64,000 nucleotides of DNA, taken from contig CANJKZ010000008.1 in NCBI GenBank assembly GCA_947471745.1, forward strand, positions 1,652,001-1,716,000. Reading direction: 5' to 3'. A model generated the notes under the pieces. The model did no database searches and had not been told where the DNA came from. It saw only the letters and a program-made list of their open reading frames with translations. The stretch comes from Closterium sp. Naga37s-1. Taxonomy: Eukaryota > Streptophyta > Zygnematophyceae > Desmidiales > Closteriaceae. A program made the position numbers and the translations under genes. Shown here one piece after another: positions 9,545 through 20,962 of the stretch; the stretch's first letter is position 1; every line of letters starts with the position of its first letter.

Positions 9545-12500
9545 TGGGGTTGGACAGCAGCAGCAGTCGCGCCGGCATGAGACCGTCTCACCGCAGAAGC
9601 TTCGTGAGTGGGTGGCCGAGCGCGGTGGCCCTGGAGGAGGAGGCCGCTGCCAGTAAGTCAGGTGCACGGGTCCCTACGTTGGCGACGTCCGCGGCAGGCT
9701 GGGGCACGTTGAGGCGCGCTGCTTCTACCGCCTAGAGGACGCGTTTTGCACGGAGTTGGGTGAGAAGGCGAAGCTGCCTGACTGGTTAGGATTGCTCAAG
9801 AAGGGCGTAGACGTGTTTGCCCTTGATTTGGAGCAGATCTGTGCTGGCATGTATGCTATGCATGCTGCTTCTGCTAGTGTTGAGGGTGACTATTACTCGG
9901 GTGTGTCAAGCTCTGGTAGTGTGGTGGCTGCTAGTATAGGTGCCTGCAGATCCGCTAGCACAGGTGCAGTTCCTGCAAAGGCTTTGCACACCTTCACGCT
10001 GGACTCCGGCGCGTCTCGCTGCTTCTTCCGCGACTGCACCACAGTCACACCGCTCACAGCACCTGTTCCTGTTACTTTGGCCGACCCCTTATCTAGTCCG
10101 GTTGTTCCATGTGGCACCACTGTTCTCCCATGATCGGCAGCCCCTTCTGGCTCCCTCACAGGTTTCCACCTCCCCCTCGTTCGCTACAAACTTGGTGAGT
10201 CAGGCTGTCCTCCAGGATGAATTGGTCACCACCACTACTCTTGGTGGCGAGCTCTTGGCGATCTGTACGGGCTCGGTGACTGGCGACCACCTCGCCACGT
10301 TCACCCAGAGGCCTGGGTCTGGACTGTACAGACTGCACACTGAGTCTGCACAGGAGGCTGCGTCAGGTCAGGTAGCTGCGTCGTGCTTGTGTCGGTTACT
10401 CACGCACCAATCTCTCCTCTGGCACCACCATCTTGGTCACCCCTCCTTGCAGCGTCTACGTCGCATGCACTCGTGTCTCCTTGTCTCTGGCCTTTTGAGG
10501 TCCCTGCCCCTGCTCCCGCCGTCGCTTGTGCCGCCGTGCACTCCCTGCGTCGAGGGACGACAGCGCGCCGCTCCTCACTCCTCCTTGTTCCCTCCGACCA
10601 CTACTACTCTGCAGGCCCTGCACATGGACGTGTGGGGCCCCACCCCCGTCCCTGGGCCGGGCCGGGAGCGTTACTTCTTGCTGGTCGTTGACGACTACAC
10701 GCGCTACTCCACGGTGTTTCCCTTGCGGAGCAAGGGCGATGTCCGTAGTGTTTTGATCCCTTGGATCCGCGCAGTTCGTCCCCAGCTGAGAGCACGCTTC
10801 TAGCAGGACCTCCCAGTGCTACAGCTGCACTCTGACCGTGGAGGTGAGTTTTCCTCCGGTCTCCTCGATGGCTTTTGTCGTGACGAGGGCATCACCCAGT
10901 CGTTCACGCTTCCAGCCTCTCCACAGTAGAATGGGATTGCTGAGCGCCGCATTGGTTTGATCATGGAGGTTGCTCGCACCTCCATGATCCATGCAGCTGC
11001 TCCCCATTTTCTGTGGCTATTTGCGGTCCAATACGCCGCGCATCAGCTCAACCTCTGGCCCCGTGTCTCCGAGCCAGAGACCTCGCCTACACTGCATTAG
11101 ATGGGGAAGGTTGGTGATGCGTCGACGTTTCGTGTCAGGGGTTCGCTTGCCCTTGTCCGCGATACTACCGTGGGCAAGCTCTCTTCTCGCACCGTTCGCT
11201 GCGTCTTCCTTGGCTTTCCCACCGACGCCTCTGGCTGACAGTTTTACCACCCAACCATGCATCGCGCCCTGTCTTCCCATGACGTCACCTTTGATGAGTT
11301 GGTCTGCTACTACCGTCTCTTCCCCCACACGTCTTCTCCTGTCCCCCCGCCGCCCCTCTTTCTGGTTCCAAGTTACCCCCCGGTAGACCCCCACCCCCCC
11401 TCGCGTCCTGCTCCCTCAGGTGTGTCTCAGGTCATACCACCCTCCTTGGTTGAGCCTTTGGAGGTCTCCTCTAGCCCGACTGAGGGGGGTGACCCTGCTG
11501 CTGATGACACTGCGGCCTCTCGCCGCTCCCCGCGCTTGGATACCCCTCCTGGCTTTCCGCCTCGGCCGTCTTCGCCGCCTCTGCAGCCTGTCGTGGTGGA
11601 CTCCGGTGCTGCTGGAGGTGGTGGCGCTGGAGGTGTGGACTCTGCGGGTGCTGAGACTGGGGGTGCTGAGCCTGGGGGTGCTGAGCCTGGGGGTGGACAG
11701 CAGCTACAGTCTGAGACTCTCTCGCCGCAGCAACTTCGTGAGTGGGTGGCCCTGCGCCGTGCTGACTCTGGAGGTGCTGATTCTGGGGGTGCTGAGTCTG
11801 GGGGTGCTCAGCCTGGGGGTGCTGACACTGGAGGTGCCGAGCCTGGGGTTGCTGACACTAGAGCTGGAGGTACGGCCGTTGGAGGTGCTAGAGGTAATGG
11901 AGCTGGAGGTACTGCAGCTGGAGGTGCTGGTGCTGGCGGTAGTGCCGCTGGAGGTACTGGAGCTCGAGGTACTGGAGGTACTGGAGCTGGTAGTACTGGA
12001 GGTACTGGAGCTGGAGGTACCGGAGGTACTGAAGTTGGAGATACTGGAGGTACTGGAGCTGGAGGTTCTAGTGCTGGGGGTGCTACTCAGCCACTGCAGC
12101 CGTGACCGCTTTTCTGGCCACAGCCGCTGTTGTCGCTGCCACCACCTGACTCACCGCTTCGCCAGGTGCTCAGTCTTCCGTCTTCCACTGGTGCTACTCC
12201 TCCTCTACTGTGTCCACCGACTGACCAGTCCAAGACACAGTTACAGCCTGACTCCCCACTTTCTTCTCCTTCTCCTTACACTGAGTTGACAGACTCCCAG
12301 ACCGAGTGTCGTGAGCATGTGTCCCGTCCTGCCACACCTGTTCGTACTCGTCGTGCTCCCCATGTTCGTCCTCCACCTGCCCCTGCACTCACACTATGGC
12401 ACTTCGTCATTCCTCTGTTCCACAGCGTGTTGCCATGCCGTCTCCTCCAGCGTCCTCTCTTCCTGACGTTCCCGACCCTGAGTCTGACCTTGCTCGTGCT

Positions 12501-14750
12501 GCTAGTCCGACTGTTACTCGTTGTCTGGCCACGCTTGTTACTGACCCTACTTTTGAGTCTGCTGCTGCATCTGCCTTTGTCACTGTGCTTGTTGACTTTG
12601 CTGCTGCCTGCCGCCTTGACTACTTCGTGAGTCTTGTTTCTGATTCTGATTGTCCTCCGTCCGTCGGGGGTGAGCTTGCCCTTGGCAATGACGTCCTTGA
12701 GGACAGGCAGTTTGAGCTCGAGTGCTTTGCGGCTGCTGTACCTCATCTCGCTGCCATGCTGCTTCCCCCTGAGGGAGACCCGGATGCACTGGACATCCCG
12801 ATCTCGCGCTCTTAAGAAGATGCGATCACGTGTCACTACTCCTCTCAGTGGCAGACAGCCATGGACGGAGAGATGGCATCCTGTAAGTCCACAGGCACCT
12901 ACATCGACGCAGTTCCCCCTCCTGGGGCGAACATAGTCGATGGCATGTGGATTTTCAGGGTGAAGCGGCCGCCGGGTTCTCCGCCTGTCTTCGAGGCGCG
13001 TTACGTTGCACGAGGCTTTAGTCAGCGGCAGGGGGTCGACTTCTTCCATACCTTCTCCCCCACCCCGAAGATGACCACTCTTTGGGTGATACTGCACGTT
13101 GCAGCACAGCGTGACTACGAGCTGCACTCTCTCGACTTCTCCACAGCTTTCTTGCAGGGCAGCCTTCACGAGGAGATCTGGCTGCGCCGCCCACCTGGCT
13201 CCACTGGGGCGTTTCCTGAGGGTACACAGTGGAGCCTCTGGCGGCCAGTCTAAGGTCTCCGCCAGGCGCCCCGCGAGTGGCACGACACACTGAGGATGAC
13301 ACTTGCGGCTCTTGGCTTTGCTCCTTCGACTGCTGACCCGTCGCTGTTTCTGCGCACCGACCCTTCTCTGTCGCCGTTCTACATCCTCGTGTACATCAAT
13401 GACTTGGTCTTTACTACTTCTCACACTGAGGCACTGGCTCTTGTGAAGGCGGAGCTGCAGAAGAGACACACCTGCACTGACCTGGGTGAGCAACGTAGCT
13501 ATCTTGGCTTGCAGATCACCCGGGATAGAGCAGCGCGCACCATCACTCTGACTTAGTCACACATGGTGCACTAGGTCCTTCAGCGCTTCCGCTTTCAGTT
13601 CTCATCGCCACAGCCCACTCCTCTGCCTACGAGCCACTCACTCTCAGCTCCACCTTCGGACGAGTCCGTAGAGCCGAGTGGTCCGTATCCAAAGCTTGTG
13701 GGCTGCCTCATGTACCTGATGACGTGCACTCGACCTGACCTCGCGTACCCTCTCAGCATCCTGGCGCGCTACGTTGCGCCCAGGATACACCGCCATGGGC
13801 ACTACAGGGCTGCGCAGAGGATACTGCGTTACTTGTGCAATACATCAGGCATGGGGCTTCTGCTTGGAGGGACGGGGTCGAGTTGTGCTCACTGGGCACT
13901 CAGACGCTTCTTGGGCCGACGACCAGGAGACGCAGCGGTCGTCACAGGGTTACACTTTCAGTCTTGGCGCTGAATCTGTCTCCTGGAGGTCCACCCGCTC
14001 GTCTTCTGTACTTAGTTCCAGCTGTGAGGCAGAGATCTACGCTAGGGCTATGGCTGCACAGGAGTTACGCTGGCTGACCTACTTGCTAACTGACTTGGGT
14101 GAGCGGCCTTGTTCTCCTCCGGTTCTGTACGTCGACAACAAGGCCATGATTGCCTTGTGTCGGGAGCAGAGGCTGGAGCACAGAACGAAGCACATTTCTC
14201 TTCGTTACTTTCTTGCACGAGAGTTACAGCAGCGTGGCCAGCTTCGTCTTGCGTACGTAGCCTCACAGGCCAACACTGCTGATATCTTCACCAAGGTCCT
14301 GGGGTCTGGTGTTCATCAGCGTTTCTGCACTGCTCTTGGGCTTCTGCCCACTCTGCCTCACTTGCTTGTCTCTTGATCTCGCCTTGCCCTTGTTGTACAC
14401 CGCTATAAATCTTTATTCCTGCATGTTTAGCCTTGCTAGGTTGTCATCAGTGTACTACTTTTGCTATTATAACTCCGCATGTGAACTGGCCTTGTGGCCG
14501 CTTGCTTGTGCTCGGACTGTGTGGTGATCTTGAGATCCACCCTGAGCTTTGCTTGTTGCTTCTCTTGACTGGTCTTATGACCGCTTGTTGTTCTTGCTGT
14601 TTCCCACTTCGCCTATGGGGGTGTGTCAAAACTATATGTATGGTTGTATGTAGGCTGTAGAGGGACACCCTCTAAGGGGTATGACCCTTTTAGGGGTATA
14701 TGTACTTCATCCCTGTCAATATAATTCATTCCGCTGTTGTTATTTTGACA
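9545..14750 (+). mobile_element. Decayed copia element (copia-2), 5'-truncated
   Basis: A plus-strand copy of the same copia family as copia-1. It starts inside gag after the glycine-rich block and runs through protease (LDSGASRCFF, near 10.0 kb), GAG-pre-integrase and integrase (about 10.4-11.0 kb), the Gly/Ala repeat linker (about 11.6-12.1 kb), RT (about 12.8-13.6 kb) and RNase H (about 13.7-14.37 kb). A polypurine tract (CCTATGGGGGTG) and one 3' LTR follow. It is broken at roughly ten places and has no 5' LTR or leader, so it is clearly older than copia-1. No target duplication could be found. Confidence 0.9.
14624..14750 (+). repeat. 3' LTR of copia-2
   Basis: 127 bp, beginning TGTCAAAACT and ending TTATTTTGACA, directly after the polypurine tract. 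It shows the TGTCA...TGACA ends and the GTAGGCTGTAG core seen in the LTRs at 47525, 47560 and 55778. Confidence 0.85.
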
Positions 14751-15470
14751 TACTCTCCAATCTTTACACCTTGTAGTATAGACCATTGTTGTGCTTCTTG
14801 TCGGTTTGCATGGATGTTGTGGTGGGTATTGTTATTGTGCGGCACCTCGGGACCAAACGTATTACAATAATACACTTCCGTAGTTCAGCCCTAGATAATA
14901 ATCTAATACACAATCACTTCCCTAGGATTCACAACACCCAACATTCTTGTGTCTCATGCCCAACCTCCCCATCCTCTGGGGCACCACCTCTTCTCCCTCC
15001 ATCTCCCTATAACCCATTGGGGGTCTTCTATGCTGTCACAAGCGTGGGTGGAACATCTTCACGTTTTCCTGCATCAGGGCACGGCAGGGCGGGTGATGGA
15101 AGAGGAGCGCATATGAGCATAGGGGCTGCATATTAGCAGCTATGTAGAGGTGCTTCAATGGGCTGCCAGAGCTGTCTTACACTGCACGTGATAAGTCTAG
15201 TCCATACTCATCCCGCCATCCAAATACCTATCCGGCCCACCCACAAACCATGCACCCACCCATACCTCCATGCAATCATTTTTCATCTCTCGCCTCACCT
15301 GGATTACTTGACAAACGTAGAGCAGTGCAGGCCTTGGGGCAGAAGGGCATACTGGTAGCATCAAAGAGGGGCCTCGAACTCTTCCCCACACTCCCCCCTT
15401 CTTTCACCCTCCTCTTCACAGTACTCCCCTCCATTCGTCATTTCCCTCCTCCCCTCCCCTCCCCCCTTCC
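14751..15470. other. No supported gene
   Basis: Intergenic or element-derived sequence between copia-2 and the minus-strand membrane protein gene. A possible LTR-like end (TTCACAACACCCAACA near 14928-14943) was noticed but has no partner. The frames here show no family resemblance. Confidence 0.4.
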
Positions 15471-15473
15471 CAC

Positions 15474-17367
15474 TCACTTGTCTTCAGCCAGAGTGTCCAC
15501 ATAGAAGGAGAACGCGAGCCCTGTCAGGATTACCAGCGCATACACCTGCAGCGCCGCCCCCCCCCCCCGCCTCCAGGTCCATAGCTTGCGCTCCCTGGCG
15601 GGTGGTGGGGTGACGGGATATGTGTGGGGCAGGGTGTGTGGGGGGAGGGGAAAGAAAACGGGAAACACAGAGTTTCTGAGGCGGCTGAAAAATGGTCTTG
15701 CCACGTGGGCATGCAACCCTGGCAGGTGGTGGGGGCAAAAACGACGGTGAGAGGGAGAAAGACGGGAGATAGGGGAGTCGAGGAGAGATGAGTGGCACTT
15801 TGTTCTATTGTGGGCTTGTGGTAAGGTTGAGAGAGGAGAGGGGGGGGGGGGGGGGGGAGGGGGGGGAGGGGGGTACAAGCGGACAACTGGCGAGAGCAAA
15901 GAGGCTTGAAGAGAAGTGCAATTTAATGCCACCATCGCAGCCACACTGCCTTGCCACGTGTCAAAGTGGCACTCACCCCGCCGAGCTGGAAGATGGCGAT
16001 GGGCAGGAGGAAGAAGACGGAGGACACTGCTGTGACTACATGCAGGGGCTTCTTCTGCTGCGACTGGCGGGTGGGAAGCGGAGACGAGGACAATGGCAAG
16101 CAGGAGAAACAAGCGCGGCAAGGGGGAGAGCATGATGTAAGCAAGCAGCAACAGGCACATAGAGGGAATCAGATCAGACACCTTTGTGCTCCACAAAAAC
16201 AGCACCCCCATGGCTTTGGATATCCCACAATGCTATTCCGTCTGCACCTTTCCCAGCCGAGCAATGTTGACGTCTCAGTGCAAAGAGCACTTGAGCAGCC
16301 ACAGGCAGCAACATGGACGTCAGCGGATTTCCCCCTGCTGCTTCCACCATTTTCACTCCCTGACATCCGCACAACCTGCCACGCTATAAACCCCGTACTG
16401 CCTAACCCCTCCTGTCATTCCACCTCCAGCTGCCGCTGCTGCCTGTGATGCAACCTGGGGGCAGTGGTGGCGGCGATGCTATCTAGGCCCAAGGGGACGA
16501 GGTTGGCAGGAGGTGAAAAGTACAGTGGAAAGGTGGGGGGCAGCGGGATTCTCGAGGCGAGGAGGTAGAAGGCATCGAGCATGGCAATGGCGCCGTACAG
16601 CTGCAGAGGGGAAGGGGGAGGCGAGGAGAAGGGAAGGAGGGGGTGACAGCAGGAAACAGAATACAGTGGTTGGAACCAGAGTGGAAGATTCTACTTACCT
16701 AGAAATGAACCATGCAACAGCTATGCCTCAGCATTGTCTTGAGCACGCGGTGTCCCCTGCGCCCGAATATCATGGTGGATATGGTGGCTACCACCGCTCC
16801 TGAGTACTATGCCATTACATTCCTGATGGATGGGAGGATCACCGTTGAAGGAGAGGGGGGGAGGCCGTGAGGTGAGGGAGAGGCATGCCAATGGGGAAAG
16901 ACGGCATACACCACTTTCACAAACCTTGCACGGACCAAGCACTTGGAAAACTTGGCAGAACTGGAAACTTGAGACTAGAGAGGGAGAGCACACTCACCTA
17001 AGAAGGCCGCACTGCTTCAGACCGTACGCCCATGTGACAACAGAGAGCGCCAACACGCCTCCATCCATTACACAGATGTCCCACTGATCATGTAATTCAA
17101 TTAAGGGAGAAGAGAGAGGGGGAACAGGCGTCAACCCTGGGTGTCGGAAGGCAGTACATGGGAGTCCACGAAGGGTCACTTGAGTGTCAACGTGGTGCTA
17201 CCTAGGTGTTGATGAGGCGTTTGGCCATCCAGGGCCGTTGGAGGAGGAAGAAGAGGATGGCGGCGCCGAGAGAGAGCGGGAAGAAGGCAAAGAGCAGCTC
17301 GGACACGTCCGACTTGATCGAGTGTGGAACGATGTGATACTTGACGCAATGTAATACTCGTGCACGC
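15474..17367 (-). CDS. Candidate multi-exon membrane protein gene, 3' exons
   Basis: Several short hydrophobic reading segments on the minus strand are bounded by AG and GTGAGT-type sites, separated by pyrimidine-rich introns. Reading 5' to 3' they include: a segment with SDVSELLFAFFPLSLGAAILFF (about 17.21-17.37 kb, acceptor CCCCAG ending at 17368); WDICVMDGGVLALSVVTWAYG (about 16.99-17.09 kb, donor TTAG/GTGAGTG); an ATISTMIFGRRGHR segment (about 16.73-16.79 kb); YGAIAMLDAFYLLASRIPLPP (about 16.5-16.6 kb); VLFLWSTKVSDLIPSMCLLL (about 16.13-16.2 kb); VVTAVSSVFFLLPIAIFQLGG (15.98-16.05 kb, donor at 15975-15976); and YALVILTGLAFSFYVDTLAEDK (to about 15.48 kb). Each would be a transmembrane helix. 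I do not recognise the family, and exact boundaries and phases are uncertain. Upstream exons lie beyond the Penelope-like insertion. Confidence 0.45.
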
Positions 17368-17373
17368 CTGGGG

Positions 17374-17433
17374 ATGAGAGAGCTGACGAGGCTAACAGAG
17401 AAGCAGCAGTTTTTTGGGACGTGCGACGAGGGG
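17374..17433. repeat. Left 60-bp target site duplication of the Penelope-like element
   Basis: Identical over 60 bp to 21364-21423. On the minus strand it lies just upstream of the exon acceptor ending at 17368, so the insertion point was within an intron, close to its 3' end. Confidence 0.92.
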
Positions 17434-17435
17434 AC

Positions 17436-17837
17436 TTTTGAGTCGACTCAAAAGTCAACTCGCTACAATGTCACACGGTGTGTTTTCTACACGGAGAGCT
17501 ATCGTCGCTTGGAAGTTACCTAAAAGAGTTGGAAATTATTTGATTTCTGCTCATAAGAGTTAGTGTAGTGTAGAGTTTGTTACAGCCCTATAGTACAGCT
17601 TCTCCCTGGCCCAGCGAAGGAATGCCTCGCGTGGAGCCCTCGGGATTAGTATATTAGCTCATGTTTGCTTCATTTTTCCCTTGTGGTTTGAAGAAGGCTA
17701 TAAGCCGAAACCGGTTACCGCCAAATATTTCTCTACAAGAGATTTCAAGCAAACTTTTTACTAACAACAACGTTTACAGTTGAATCAGTCGCAGCCACGT
17801 AAAGACATGGCTCCTATCTGGGGCTCCATTGGACTTA
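17436..17837 (+). repeat. Upstream pseudo-LTR of the Penelope-like element
   Basis: 402 bp, matching 20963-21364 with about four differences. The ORF1 start codon (17807) lies inside its last 31 bp, so the same ATG context recurs in the downstream copy without an ORF behind it. Confidence 0.92.
17683..17721 (+). ncRNA. Hammerhead-ribozyme-like motif, upstream copy
   Basis: Same layout as the copy at 21210-21248 (helix I, GA-rich core, helix II hairpin, GAAA, helix III), but it matches the conserved core less well than the downstream copy. Confidence 0.5.
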
Positions 17838-19249
17838 CGAAAGATACATCTACGATGGCCGACTACAAATTCAACGCAACAAAAACAACCAACACCAATG
17901 CTGACCTCGCTCCTGAAATTCCGAGAACCCTGAGATCATCGCGAAAAACAGCGAACTTCAACACGGGTACTCACAAGAATAAAGAGCCGGTCAGTTCGAA
18001 GGACTTTTCATTCGATACTCCTTCGGCTTCCAGACCCAGCAAAAGGAGAGCTCTCGACACTTCAGAAGCTACTCTAGCAGGGACTATTGACGCTCCAAGC
18101 ATTACACCTATCGCCATGGCTACTACTTTTGTCAAGGCTACGGTTCCTGGACAGGAAGCGGTGCACAATGTTCAAGATGTCAGCGACATCGTTATGTCTG
18201 ATGCTCTTGATTTCTTCGGAGAATTTAACACCTCTTTTATGGAAAAGCAGGCTACTCCGACCCATATGAATACGCTTACGCAACAAGCGACTGCTGACTT
18301 CAAGAAACATTTTTCCAAATATCGGACTCTGCGTCAGCAATACAATTTCATGGAAGAGCAGAAACGGAACGGGATCATTCCCCACTCTATCCGGATCAAG
18401 CCGTTTAACTTCGTCTGCAATACTGAAGATCTTCGTCAGGAAGCAGATAAGAACCTGGAAGCGGCTCGATTGGCTTACTGCCAGAATGCTCAGGATATTA
18501 TGATCTCCATGAAGAAGAAAGCCATGAACAAGGCTTTAAGCGACGCCTGTGCCGTCCATCTGTCCCTGCAACACCACATCGACAATTTCATCGATGTGAA
18601 CAAGAAGTCCGATCTCGGTTTGATTAATCCGAAGCTGATCGACAGCCTGGATTTCTTCAAGAACAGGGTGTTGCTGGAGTTTAAGCATGCAGTTTCTGTT
18701 GTTTATATGGAGACTAACATGGCCGAAATCCTCCTGAAGCAGAAAAATGACGACATCAACGCTAAGAAAGCAGCTGCAGTCGCTGAAGCAGAAAGCTTAC
18801 CTGTTGATCCAACCGTTCGGGAAATCGCTCGTCAAGAAGCGCAGAAAATCCTGAAGCAGTCCTCCTCCTCTAAGACTCCGGTTAAGAGAGGGAATGGCAA
18901 CGGCAACGTCAACAACAATAAGGCTAAGGTTTCTGTTCATTTCAAAGCTAAGACTAATAAATCCGGTGTCAATGTCAGGAATGCTGGTCCTAAGAAAACT
19001 TCTACTCCCAAGACTGGGAAGGGTACCCGCAGTTCCAACTTCAATGACACTAAGAAACCGAAGCAGACTGCTGCTAAGAAGATTACTCACCCCAAGAGGA
19101 ATGTCGCTGATGATGAGCAAGCCGCAGTTAAGACCGTCAGCCGCTCTTTCGCCAAGACCTTTGGACGCAATGCTTCCGGACATGCTGGAAAAGCAACTGC
19201 ATCAAAAAATGGGGGAGGTGGAGGCCGCGGAAAAACACAGACACGTTAG
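17807..19249 (+). CDS. ORF1 protein of the Penelope-like element
   Basis: 480 codons from the ATG at 17807, starting MAPIWGSIGL. The frame is open a little further upstream, but only from a TTG. The N-terminal ~150 residues are Ser/Thr-rich and look disordered. The middle (about 150-330) is predicted-helical with heptad-like Leu/Ile spacing and several Met/Lys-rich helices, for example ILLKQKNDDINAKKAAAVAE. The last ~120 residues are strongly basic, rich in Lys, Asn and Gly, ending GGGGGRGKTQTR, and would suit nucleic acid binding. I recognise no domain and no zinc knuckle. Most Penelope-like elements have a single ORF, so a separate basic ORF1 is unusual. The stop overlaps the RT frame, which lies at -1 relative to this one. 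Confidence 0.85.
   Translation: MAPIWGSIGLTKDTSTMADYKFNATKTTNTNADLAPEIPRTLRSSRKTANFNTGTHKNKEPVSSKDFSFDTPSASRPSKRRALDTSEATLAGTIDAPSITPIAMATTFVKATVPGQEAVHNVQDVSDIVMSDALDFFGEFNTSFMEKQATPTHMNTLTQQATADFKKHFSKYRTLRQQYNFMEEQKRNGIIPHSIRIKPFNFVCNTEDLRQEADKNLEAARLAYCQNAQDIMISMKKKAMNKALSDACAVHLSLQHHIDNFIDVNKKSDLGLINPKLIDSLDFFKNRVLLEFKHAVSVVYMETNMAEILLKQKNDDINAKKAAAVAEAESLPVDPTVREIARQEAQKILKQSSSSKTPVKRGNGNGNVNNNKAKVSVHFKAKTNKSGVNVRNAGPKKTSTPKTGKGTRSSNFNDTKKPKQTAAKKITHPKRNVADDEQAAVKTVSRSFAKTFGRNASGHAGKATASKNGGGGGRGKTQTR
19204..19210 (+). promoter_or_regulatory. Candidate -1 ribosomal frameshift heptamer
   Basis: The sequence A AAA AAT is in ORF1 phase (codons AAA and AAT), followed by the G-rich stretch GGGGGAGGTGGAGGCCGCGG. 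A -1 shift here enters the RT frame, which is open from this point to 20832. The upstream part of the RT frame has no ATG before 19477, although conserved RT N-terminal sequence begins earlier. The position and phase are what the sequence shows; use as a signal is inference. Confidence 0.45.
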
Positions 19250-20832
19250 TCGGTGACGTACACGCCTATGCACTGATCCTTTTCGGCAGACAGACGGAGT
19301 ATCAGCTGCAGTGTCGAGTTACTAACCACGGTCTTCACAACTACAGTGGCCATTCATTTTCACCGAAAGAACTGAACCTACTAAGCCTCGGTCTCAAATA
19401 CATACCTGTCCCTGTTATACGTAGTGTTGCTAGCTTCGAAGCGGAACTGTCCTCTTTCTTCAGGAGTGTGCGTACCATGTTTCTTTTTAATGGATCTGAT
19501 TCTCTTGGTTACTCAGGGTATAAACTGCCTAAACGAGCCAACTGGACTCCACCGCCAGCTTCTCGAGAAGTTGAGACGGCGCTGGAGATTTTCAGAGAAG
19601 CAGCTGTAAAAGAAATTAATGGACAAACGTTTTCATCACTCACCCGCAAGTCGAAAAACATCATCCCAACACTTCGCCGCCTTGCTAAGGATCTGAACCT
19701 CATTTTTAAACCGGCTGATAAAAACCTTGGACTAACGGTCATGAGCAGGGACTTCTATCAGGACAAATGCCTGAAGCACCTCCTTGATCCTAAAGTCTAC
19801 AAGGAATATCCGTCAGTTCCTATTTCGGAAATACTCGGCGACCTTAATTCGATACATGCTGAATGGAATCCTCTGATTAAAGCTCGGATTTGGGACTCTT
19901 TCTTTCATCAACCTCATTCAGGCTGGAAGGTCCCGGCTTTTTACGTCCTGCTTAAAATCCATAAGAAGGTCCCAGCCGGCCGACCTATCGCAGCTTGTCA
20001 TTCTTGGATTACTACCAACGCCTCTAAATGGCTCGATTCCGTTCTTCGGCCCCTGGTGCTGAAGCAGTCTACCTATGTTAAGGACTCTAAAAGTCTTATT
20101 CTGGAGCTGGAAAAACGGAACTTCACTTCAAATCTGCTGCTTGCGTCCTATGACGTCGAATCACTCTATCCGTCAATACCTTTATGGGACGGGATCGACG
20201 CTGTTGACTATTTCCTACGGAAGGAACGACATCCGCTTGCACCAGTCATCATTCGTCTGCTGAGATGGGTGATGTTCAATAGTTTTGTGTCTTTTAACGG
20301 CTGCTTTTTCCGACAAGTCCAGGGTACGGCTATGGGGACTTCCGTAGCTGTTTGCTTCGCGGTTCTTTTCCTCAGCTATCTGGACATTCAATTACACGCC
20401 TCGCTGCGCGTTCTTCCCGCTCTACATCTCCGATTCATTGACGACGGTCTGATTATGTGGGAAGGAACGCGGGAGGAGTTTGAGATTTTTCGGAAGCGGT
20501 TTGACACCCTTCATTCATCCATCCGTCTCACCTGGGTCATTTCAGAACAGACCATGGATTTCCTTGACTTAACGGTGTTTAAAGGACAGAGATTTCAGTC
20601 TTCGGGCACGCTGGACATGAAGTTGTTTCAGAAGCCGATGAACCGCTACCTGTACCTGCCATTTAAGTCTTACCACACCCGCGCTACTAAGCTGGGTTTT
20701 ATTCGGAGTGAGCTGCAACGGTTTTTGCTTCGCTCATCCTCCCGACCTGACTTTCTCAATTCCCGCGCTCTTTTCTTTGCTCGCCTCCGAGCACGCGGCT
20801 ATCCGGAGAATTTTCTTCTTCCGATTTTTTAG
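19246..20832 (+). CDS. Penelope-type reverse transcriptase
   Basis: About 528 codons are open in the -1 frame relative to ORF1. Early residues include the Penelope N-terminal signature NLLSLGLKYIPVPV (near 19.37 kb). Later blocks are FKPADKNLGLTVM, a VPAFYVLLKIHK segment, SYDVESLYPSIPLWDG (motif A, catalytic Asp), QGTAMGTSVAV (motif B), RFIDDGLIMW (motif C with the catalytic Asp pair) and DFLDLTVFK, then a thumb ending RGYPENFLLPIF. The spacing and the SLYPSIP and FIDD variants separate Penelope-like RTs from LINE and copia RTs. No GIY-YIG domain follows the thumb. The first ATG (19477) would cut off the conserved N terminus, which suggests expression by frameshift or an unusual start. Confidence 0.9.
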   Translation, partial: LVGDVHAYALILFGRQTEYQLQCRVTNHGLHNYSGHSFSPKELNLLSLGLKYIPVPVIRSVASFEAELSSFFRSVRTMFLFNGSDSLGYSGYKLPKRANWTPPPASREVETALEIFREAAVKEINGQTFSSLTRKSKNIIPTLRRLAKDLNLIFKPADKNLGLTVMSRDFYQDKCLKHLLDPKVYKEYPSVPISEILGDLNSIHAEWNPLIKARIWDSFFHQPHSGWKVPAFYVLLKIHKKVPAGRPIAACHSWITTNASKWLDSVLRPLVLKQSTYVKDSKSLILELEKRNFTSNLLLASYDVESLYPSIPLWDGIDAVDYFLRKERHPLAPVIIRLLRWVMFNSFVSFNGCFFRQVQGTAMGTSVAVCFAVLFLSYLDIQLHASLRVLPALHLRFIDDGLIMWEGTREEFEIFRKRFDTLHSSIRLTWVISEQTMDFLDLTVFKGQRFQSSGTLDMKLFQKPMNRYLYLPFKSYHTRATKLGFIRSELQRFLLRSSSRPDFLNSRALFFARLRARGYPENFLLPIF

Positions 20833-20962
20833 TCAGTCCTGTTCTCCAACCGTGGGGAACTTCTCCAACGCGCCTCTTCTTTACAGAACTCTCCTAACCG
20901 TGGCCCCCTGGTGCTGAAACTACTGCTCAACCCGCTGGTTGACCGTTCTCGCCTGGGGTGCA

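Noticed and set aside
9490-9545. TGTCAAAATATG as a possible 5' LTR start of copia-2
   Set aside because: The similarity to the 3' LTR is only about a dozen bases, and no matching 5-bp duplication exists around 9490 and 14750.
17198-17458. 86-codon Ser-rich minus-strand frame across the left edge of the Penelope-like element
   Set aside because: It runs over the element boundary and the 60-bp duplication. The hydrophobic reading in another frame of the same exon is more convincing.
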